This document shows, piece after piece, positions 57,776-64,000 of a stretch of 64,000 bases of DNA. The stretch is taken from positions 226,305,027 through 226,369,026 of the forward strand of contig NC_071355.1 of NCBI RefSeq assembly GCF_943734655.1, given 5' to 3'. Both the position numbers and the translations under genes were made by a program. Within the stretch, counting starts at the first letter, position 1; each line of letters opens with the position of its first letter. The DNA comes from Sabethes cyaneus (Eukaryota > Arthropoda > Insecta > Diptera > Culicidae). The notes below the pieces were generated by a model. It was not told the origin of the DNA. It saw nothing but the letters and a program-made list of their open reading frames with translations, and did no database searches.

Positions 57776-59130
57776 AGGGCATCATCATCATCAGCAGCCT
57801 AGAACCGGAGTGGCTCGTACTATTTCAAGCTATTTCGCCAATCTCTCGAAAGTCTCAAAAGTCGTAAATCACTTTCGGCTTGGTCGAACCATCTTGCCCG
57901 TTGAGCCCCTCTGTTCCTTGGGACGGAGGGGTTGTTGAAGAGTACTGTTTACATCGCACTGCCGTCCGGCATTCTTACAACGTGTCCGGCCCACTGTAGT
58001 CTGCCGACTTTCGCCAGCTGTACGATGAGAATCTCTCCAACCAGTTCATACTCATACAATTCCGCCGCTATCCGCTTTCAGTTTGTACTCTGCCAAATAT
58101 CCTCCGTAAAACTTTCCGTTCGAACACGGCAAGGACACGTATATCGTTCCTAAGCAGCGTCATAGCTTCAAATCTACAAAGAACTCCTGGGCTGATAAGG
58201 GTTTTGTACATTGTGAGCTTCATACAGCGGCGTGTGGTTCTCGATCGTAGCGTTCTTCCACTTAAAGGCGTCGCTGCTTACTAGTGTTGTTGACGCGATC
58301 ACCAGCGATCCCAAATACATGAATTCATCTACACTTCTAGTTCATTGCCGTCAACGGTTTACGTCCGAGCCACTTCCTTCAAGTATTTGGGCTTCGGCGC
58401 AATTATTTTTAGCCCAACCCTCCTGGACTCTGCTTTCAGTCTGGCGTCGATTGCCTCCGTCGTCGCAAAGTTCCTGGCTATGATATCAAATTAATCTGCA
58501 AACCATAGGAATTGGCTATCCTTGGTGAAAATTGTACCTCTTGTTTTGATACCCGCTCGTCGGAACACCCCCTCAAGAGCGATGTTGAACTGCATGCTGG
58601 ATAAGCCGTTACCTTGTCTCAACCCTCGCCGCGTCTCAAAGGGACTCGAGGGTGGCTCCCAAGCGCACGAAACACATCACTCGTTTCAATGTAGCTCGGA
58701 TCGGTCGTGTTAGCTTATCCGGAAAACCGTCTTAATGCATTATCTGGCATAGCTGGTTTCGATCGACTGTATCGTATGCTGCTTTGAAATCAATAAAGAT
58801 GTGATGCGTGGGCACGTTGTACCCTCGACATTTCTGCAGGATCTGTCGGATGGTGAAAGGTTATTCCATAGTGGCGCGAGGCCCCATGAAGCCCGCCTGA
58901 TAATTCCCTATGAAACCTTGTGCTATCGGTGACAGCCGGCGTAACCGAACCTTGAGAGAGAACCTTGTAGGCGGCAGTGGCTTCTCCTCCGGTAACTTCT
59001 TCTCTCCAATCTTGGAAATTACCCTGTCTAGTCACGTTCCAAACGTTTCTCGGTCATGTTTTAAAGTTCTGCCGTTTGGCGGTCCTTGCTAGCAGCTTTC
59101 TTTCTTGGGAGTTGAAACTGTACGTGTACA
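57776..59130 (-). pseudogene. RTE copy 5 (minus), inserted in copy 4
   Basis: Reading down from about 59035: FQDWREEVTGGEATAAYKVL (with a deletion that removes the 'WMEGVV' region), a decayed AGFMGPRATM block near 58880, IDFKAAYDTVDR near 58760-58800, GLRQGNGLSSMQFNIALEGV near 58570-58620, and 'FADQFDIIAR' with a stop near 58480-58500. A decayed thumb and tail extend to about 57780. It is the same subfamily as copy 1. The 58232-58713 ORFs on the + strand are shadows. Confidence 0.7.
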
Positions 59131-59139
59131 TGCCGTATT

Positions 59140-59420
59140 TGAACGAAACTTACTGTGGACTGTTTTTGGCGGAGTACAAATGGAAAGCGAAAAGTAGCGC
59201 AATTCCATTTCAAACCTGGCGAAAGTCGGATGGCTGCAGTGGGCCGACTACGATGATAGCGCAGCGAAATATGTCTTCTTTGAGAACCCCACCTGCACCA
59301 GGAATAGAGGGGTTCATCGTGCTAAATGACTTGACGAAACGCACAATGAATTGTCGACGAGTAGCCCAGGATCGAGTACAATGGAAACACGTGCTCGATA
59401 CAGCGTCATACCACATCCAA
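59140..59420 (+). pseudogene. RTE copy 4, C-terminal segment (continued)
   Basis: It has FGGVQMESEK-like (about 59165-59195), then AKYVFFENPTCTRNRGVHRA (about 59263-59322) and 'SSPGSSTME'. These parallel the tail of copy 2 (FKNPTGTRNRGA). It completes the fragmentary + strand copy that began at 55728. Confidence 0.6.
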
Positions 59421-59529
59421 GGTGAGTTAAAATAGGTGATCTAGTTTTCACAGTTTGTAGAACAGAAGTGCGCGGAACGATTGGTTAGCAACCATCGACG
59501 TTGTTTATACATTCAACAGTTTCCGCTTT

Positions 59530-59850
59530 GAAAATTTCGGTGATCGTCAAGGGTAACCCAGAGGGGGTGAAAAACAAATTTCAACATCAGAAAACCTCTC
59601 TTGACTAACCTTGACCACATCCATGAAAATTGGGTCAACCACGTTTTCATAAAAGACTTCAGTTTTGAATAAATTCTTACTGCAAACGATATAATCGGTT
59701 GAAGTAAGGAATAGTCGCAGACTTGTCTATAACAGTTTACTTTCAGAACATCATGTTGATCTTGGTACAATGATTAAACGATAATAAAATCTACTAAAGA
59801 TGAAAAATGGGTTCGCGCTTTTACCAAACTGTACTTTCAGGACATCAACC
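59530..59850. repeat. Fragment of the ATCAAATTGG repeat family
   Basis: 59650-59760 parallels 12128-12235: 'AAGACTTCAGTTTTGAATAA' plus ATTCTTA, a TATAACAGTTTACTTTCAGAACATC block and so on. TTTCAGGACATCAACC near 59840 repeats the core. It is the third copy of the family in this window and is in the same orientation. Confidence 0.5.
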
Positions 59851-60474
59851 TACAAGGAAACATCACTATCAGGGGTTTTGAATTGAACCTTTTATGTCAT
59901 AGCCCTATCTATTGACGATTTCACTGCACTGCATCATAATGAGAAGCTTTTTTGTCCAAACCTTACTCGAAATTTGTATGAAAAAGCGGGTTAATGGAGG
60001 CGTATGGTATATATATTGTTGCTAAAGCACCTGAACAGTAAGCGAATAATATAATATACTAGTTTGACTGAGCAACAAATATTTTATACCCTACACATCT
60101 ACCGGAAAGGGTTATAAACTTTTCTCGTATTGTGTCAATTCGGTAATTGCGATACCAGCTACGCTTAGCGTAAAGAGCGTAAATTGTTTTAAGGAATAAC
60201 TCTTAGTTATGCATCGGTCATCGCCATCGGTAGAATTATCGGTTGAAGGTTTCGTTATTACTGGTTGGTGTGTCTCTCTGATGTGGCGTTTCAAACTAGA
60301 GAAATTTTCATTTTTCTTCTTTGGCATCGACTAAATGGTGATGCTATTTTACGTATCGATTGGAACCCGTAGTGTTCTAAAGGTATAAGTAGAATTTTGT
60401 GGATTAAACACCAGATTTTCAGAGATGTGTTTCAATAATACGTTTCAATTCACCATTAGAATTAAGAATTTAAC
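59851..60474. other. DNA 3' of the Helitron coding remnant
   Basis: The minus frame 60112-60327 (71 aa, MPKKKNENFSSLKRHIRETH at its start) is weakly zinc-finger-like in wording but lacks paired Cys. I cannot assign it. A CTAG followed by T (minus strand) near 60058 could be a Helitron 3' end, but I see no convincing hairpin beside it. Confidence 0.3.
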
Positions 60475-61364
60475 TTAAGCAACAGTCTGTAGGAGTATTT
60501 TCGAAGAGAAAGAAACAATAAATAAATTATTACTCCGCTTGAAAACAATATCACGGGATTCAACATTTTCACCAACGATAACAACAGCAATTTCATAAGT
60601 TATTGGAGCATTGAATTGACGTTCATGACTTTCTGTTGAATGTTTATCCGCTCTAGTAATGATTTTGTGGTCATCAGAAGGCATATATTCCAATGCCGTC
60701 TTGAATAACCGTACCTAATCATTGTATTCGTGAAGAAGTTCTTGCAACTCTCCAATAATTTGTCGTTTAACAGCACGGTTAACTGCGTAACGTTGATCAA
60801 TTTCGGTATCAAAGTTGTCAACGAAATCAAAGAAATTTGTGATTTTCTTTCGCTGACGGCAACAACGATGTGGCCTTTAATCCACTTTCTTCAACAATGT
60901 TTACATCAAATGAGGTCATTTGAAAACAAACGCAGTATTTGTGGACATTCGTCAAGAAATGTCTTGATTCTAGTAGGTCGCCGTAAAGTAACAAACCTAA
61001 TGGTTCTGGTCGTTGAAACAGCGGTTGCAATTTGACTTTACCACCTGCACAACACAACACTGGTGCCTCCGAACGAAATTTTAACGCATGGGAATATTGA
61101 CATACTACCACAGATACTACATTCATGTGCCCAAATGTAATACACGGCAGTTTGCTGTAGTCCTGGCATATTCCTGGCATGAATCCGTAATACACGGCAG
61201 TTTGCTGTAGTCCTGGCATATTCCTGGCATGAATCCGTAACACAGGTTATTGAAGCTGTTTTCGCTTCTACACGTTGCTGGGGAGTTTGACTTGCACGGC
61301 GAATCGTCAATCTCCTTGCATTGCGACTGTGCAAACCAATATGCGATCTTTTAATTGGTGGCAT
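60475..61364 (-). pseudogene. Helitron Rep/helicase N-terminal region (decayed)
   Basis: The minus strand reads in order: MPPIKRSHIGLHSRNARRLT (from 61364), the typical start of insect Helitron proteins; CQYSHALKFRSEAPVLCCAG, then GKVKLQPLFQRPEPL (about 61000-61100), matching the CxxC...CCxxGKV zinc-finger-like region; HFLTNVHKYCVCFQMTSFD (about 60900-60965); NDKLLE-like near 60740; ALEYMPSDDHKIITRADK (60640-60695); FNAPITYEIAVVIVGEN (about 60560-60615); and ESRDIVFKR. These are the Helitron-like N domain. The Rep HUH nuclease and helicase domains are absent. The frames shift at least three times. Rolling-circle transposition by the full protein is family knowledge. Confidence 0.85.
61141..61240. 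repeat. Direct 50-bp tandem duplication inside the Helitron
   Basis: 61141-61190 and 61191-61240 are near-identical, starting TACACGGCAGTTTGCTGTAG. The unit length is not a multiple of three, so the duplication shifts the reading frame; the peptide HARNMPGLQQTAVYY is re-read in another frame as GFMPGICQDYSKLPCIT. Confidence 0.9.
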
Positions 61365-62059
61365 TATGTCTCCCAGAAGAAAAAAACCTCACTGGAATCA
61401 ATGAAAGTTTTACTTCGATCACGGAAAAATCACATTTCGTTCCTATTTCTTATAAAAAGATCAAAACACAGTTTTATTCGTACTACTTATTAACACCGTT
61501 GTTTGCCTAACGACGCTACCCGACATTGAATATAATATCGTAGTAGGTTGCAGTAAATACATTGCAATTTTATATGGAAAACTAATTTTTCGATATTTCC
61601 AATCTCGCCAGCAGATTTCCCGATTTTTCTCGCCGTTAAAGCATAGCGGTAGTGGAGACGAACATACTGAAAAAAGACGGCGCAAATCGGACGGTTCGTT
61701 CTTAAGCGATGCGTGATCGAATTTTTTCACTTCTTTTTTATATAAGAAGATTATTATAGAAGTAAAACAAATATTTTTCGTTGGTGGCAATATTATTGCC
61801 ACTGCCTTATAAAGGATTAACCGAAAAATGCTTAAAGAATAAGCATGATAACTCACGGAACAAATCTTTCCTTGCTTCCAAACTGAAATATATAACCGCG
61901 TCAAGGGATAAGCTTCGAAGTGGCTCTGCTTTGATAATATATTAGTTTCTACGCTAGAATTAAGATAATCTTTCCTAGAGCTTTTATGAGCTGTTTCAAA
62001 CTTTTCTATCAGTAAACGCCTTCGATAAAGGGGTGGTGGAAACCATTTCTTTTCCATTG
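61365..62059. other. DNA 5' of the Helitron coding remnant
   Basis: A 198-aa minus frame (61461-62057) is open here, directly upstream of the Helitron start. Its composition is rich in Ile/Ser/Lys/Tyr, no domain is evident, and I treat it as probable Helitron 5' non-coding DNA. No clean 5' TC terminus was found. Confidence 0.35.
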
Positions 62060-63694
62060 TCTATTTGAGTTGAAATAAACACACACGGCAATTTTCTTCA
62101 AGATAATTTTCTGTATTTTCCACCTCGGTTTGCCGGTTCGCAAAGTTCGGGTTCTCTTCATAGTGATTTTGCTTTTTAATCAATAATTGTTTACTCATTA
62201 GTCAATAATTGTAATAAGTCATTTCAATAGCTTTTTTTATAGTTATCAGTTAATAATTACAGAATCGAATGTGTGTGTGTGTGTTTGCGTGTGTGCTGTG
62301 TGTGAGTGCCTACGGATGTGGCATCGCGCGGATACAGCTTCCACTGTTGTTTTGTTCAAATAATTTACACAGGAAATCCACGGTTGCCAATCAAGTTTTT
62401 TCACATCTATTCGAATATTCACCTTGTGATGGTGATAGTTTACTTAACGAGTAGCATTGTTTTTTTTTTGTTACCATTTAACAGCTATTTTTGTTCGTTC
62501 TTTATTGAAGGATGGATAAATCGTTCCTCGTCGTCACTCGTTGCCAAGCTCGGAGGGTTGTGATTGTTGCACCAATCTTTGAATTTTTTTCGTACCGTTG
62601 TTGTCTGACAAATGAATTCGTGATTTAGTTGTTTTCTTTTTGCTTATTACCACTGACTGCACTTATGCTACACGGATAGTCTCTCGATCTCGGAAACGAA
62701 GTTAGGCGCTTCGAGTCGAAAGTTTTTAACTATAGAGCGTATATCCAAGTTTAATATAAATTAATCAACAAACAAAAATGTAAGATGCAGCGACGTTTTG
62801 GTAGTTTTATTCCTTATCTTTTTTTCTGCTAAATATTATCGCGTCAAGTAATTGCTGGATCAACACAACGCTTTCACTTTATTTTTTAATGCTTATCGGC
62901 TAGGACTATTCAGTAGGTTGAGTTCTTTTTACAATTATACTTAAATCTCTAATCCTCTGTATTTTGTTCTCGCGTGTCTGTTCATTTTCGCTGTAAGTAT
63001 TCGGATTTTTAAACAATTTTCCCTAAGTATTATTTGAGAAGAGAGATGCTTCGTTTTCTAACTGACAAAAACTGCTGTCGCGTTCTGATTTGCCGAAGAC
63101 TTTGCTTCGCGATACAATCGATTTATAACTTAACACTTTAGTTAGGTTTTGCAACATCACAAGTGGCTGAATGATAGCAATAATAATAATAATATCTTCA
63201 ATTTACCACCCCCGTTGTTTGTCTTCTTCAGTGGCAGAGCGATGCGCGCGTTGGAAGAAAATGACGATCAAAATGGCACACGTTGATTTTGCTTTGTTCT
63301 TTGATGAAGAAATTGTGATGGAAATGTTGTTCATTTTACTGTTATTAACTATTTACAAGTCATGCTATAGTTATGACGGGTTGACTGGAGCTTTGGGATG
63401 TGAGATGGTTTATCCAGGTGATGAATGAATCGAAGGACTGTCCATTTCACATCAATAATAGTGTTTCTTCATCTGCCGCAGTACTCGCACTGGGATTTCA
63501 CCTATTCCTTCCTTGCACAAGTGACTGACCGTAGGTCTCCACCGAACGGTTTTAATGGAGACGCATTATGGCTGGTTGACCGACATCATACAAAATTCCT
63601 GCGACTGCTGCAATCCCAGTACAAATTGTTCCGTCGCGCGTTTCTCTACCGTCCGCTCGCCGTAACGCCGGGAAGCAGCTGTTGGGTTCTATTT
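62060..63694 (-). other. Putative 3' UTR and downstream flank of the terminal gene
   Basis: AT-rich sequence lies downstream of the minus-strand stop codon at 63695. AATAAA signals for the minus strand (TTTATT on +) occur at 62878-62883, 62806-62811 and 62501-62506. A (TG)n patch lies at 62270-62303. The + ORF 63171-63428 has no recognised domain. The extent of the UTR is not determinable from sequence alone. Confidence 0.4.
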
Positions 63695-64000
63695 TTACAG
63701 AATCGTATACCCATCATCATTGCTATCGTTCTCTGGATCGTTCAAATCGGGATTGGTAAGCGTAGAGGTACCCGTTAATGGTGACGATAATTTATCGTTA
63801 TCATCGTCATTATTGCCAGGACCGGATCCGCCACCGCTTGCACCACCAACGCCTCCCATCATTTGATGGTGGAATGGCGAGGACTGATGATGGCCACCGT
63901 GACCGCCGCCCGGATGGTGCTGCTGCTGCTGTTGCTGCTGATGGTGCGCGGAGAGATGATTGTGGCCTTGTTGCTGTTGCTGTTGCTGCTGCTGCTGCTG
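63695..64000 (-). CDS. C-terminal coding segment of a Gln/His/Gly-rich protein (partial)
   Basis: The minus frame is open from the right edge for 101 codons and stops at TAA (63697-63695). It begins with a polyglutamine run of mixed CAG/CAA (11 Gln), then GHNHLSAHH, a second Gln run with His, then HPGGGHGGHHQSSPFHHQMM, a Gly/Ser-rich GGVGGASGGGSGPG and an acidic NNDDDNDK. The tail is LSSPLTGTSTLTNPDLNDPE, NDSNDDGYTIL. Such Gln/His/Gly tracts are common in insect transcriptional regulators and some RNA-binding and neuronal proteins. The last four residues, YTIL, fit a class I PDZ-ligand pattern (Thr at -2, Leu at 0). No domain is visible, so the family is not named. The start and any splice acceptor lie beyond the window. 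Mixed CAG/CAA codons and non-repetitive tail codons support real coding. Confidence 0.75.
   Translation of the reverse strand, partial: QQQQQQQQQQQGHNHLSAHHQQQQQQQHHPGGGHGGHHQSSPFHHQMMGGVGGASGGGSGPGNNDDDNDKLSSPLTGTSTLTNPDLNDPENDSNDDGYTIL

Noticed and set aside
60058..60061. CTAG followed by T as the Helitron 3' end
   Set aside because: No convincing hairpin lies at the expected distance, and four bases are easily met by chance.
61461..62057. 198-aa minus-strand ORF as a gene
   Set aside because: It has no domain, is AT-rich and lies just upstream of the Helitron start, so probably chance or Helitron 5' DNA.

Overview
The window looks like non-coding, repeat-dense DNA of an insect, most probably a mosquito or a close dipteran relative. 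The DNA is AT-rich and carries no dense gene array. It holds very long microsatellites, several classes of degraded retrotransposons and DNA transposons, and repeat families I associate from memory with culicid genomes. Examples are the hairpin-ended repeats carrying (TG/CA)n, the GACGTAGTCCTACGTC motif, the 'CCGTCATCCGGGGATACTTGCAACAC'-type repeat and RTE elements. The species assignment is inference and no search was run.

Only one segment looks like host protein-coding DNA: the last 306 bases (63695-64000, minus strand). It is the 3' end of a coding region with Gln/His/Gly-rich low complexity and an acidic tail ending in YTIL. It runs off the right edge, and the AT-rich DNA to its left (about 62.1-63.7 kb) with candidate AATAAA signals would be its 3' UTR and downstream flank.

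Layout. 1-5 kb: a possible 0.85-kb insertion between 22-bp direct repeats, a degenerate ~95-bp tandem repeat, a 300-bp (TG)n, a 210-bp (ATGT)n and a 194-bp foldback element. 4.5-5.7 kb: a TTAA-flanked, piggyBac-like non-autonomous element with striking GGGTACCCGGGTACCC palindromes. 7.6-8.75 kb: a ~1-kb CTCTCAT heptamer array followed by a perfect 41-bp-arm hairpin. 9.45-9.84 kb: a hAT MITE. 10.8-15.5 kb: an old repeat split by three hAT-type elements nested in each other, each with its own 8-bp target duplication. 17.2-17.8 kb: a telomere-like (CCCTAG)n array. 22.5-26 kb: SINE-like and other dispersed repeats. 28.8-32.7 kb: two head-on RTE-type non-LTR elements. 37.8-40.6 kb: non-LTR RT fragments, one split by a probable solo LTR, then a degraded BEL/Pao-like integrase. 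40.9-41.3 kb: a 450-bp (TG)n with a higher-order pattern. 42.8-44.4 kb and 47.9-50.5 kb: further decayed RTE and other RT copies. 51.6-52.8 kb: an inverted pair of SINE-like repeats, one split by a hAT MITE. 55.5-59.4 kb: an RTE-in-RTE nest. 60.5-61.4 kb: a decayed Helitron Rep N-terminal region. Between these lie single-copy-looking stretches of more balanced composition (about 15.8-16.8, 18.8-20.7, 26.3-28.4, 33.2-37.2, 45.8-47.1 and 53.1-54.2 kb). I see no ORFs with coding character in them; they could be intronic or regulatory DNA of a neighbouring gene.

I see no working transposase, intact retroelement, tRNA, rRNA or CRISPR locus. Every mobile-element ORF is broken or truncated. The main interest is structural: nested insertions that record relative ages, unusual satellite arrays, and strong hairpins and palindromes.
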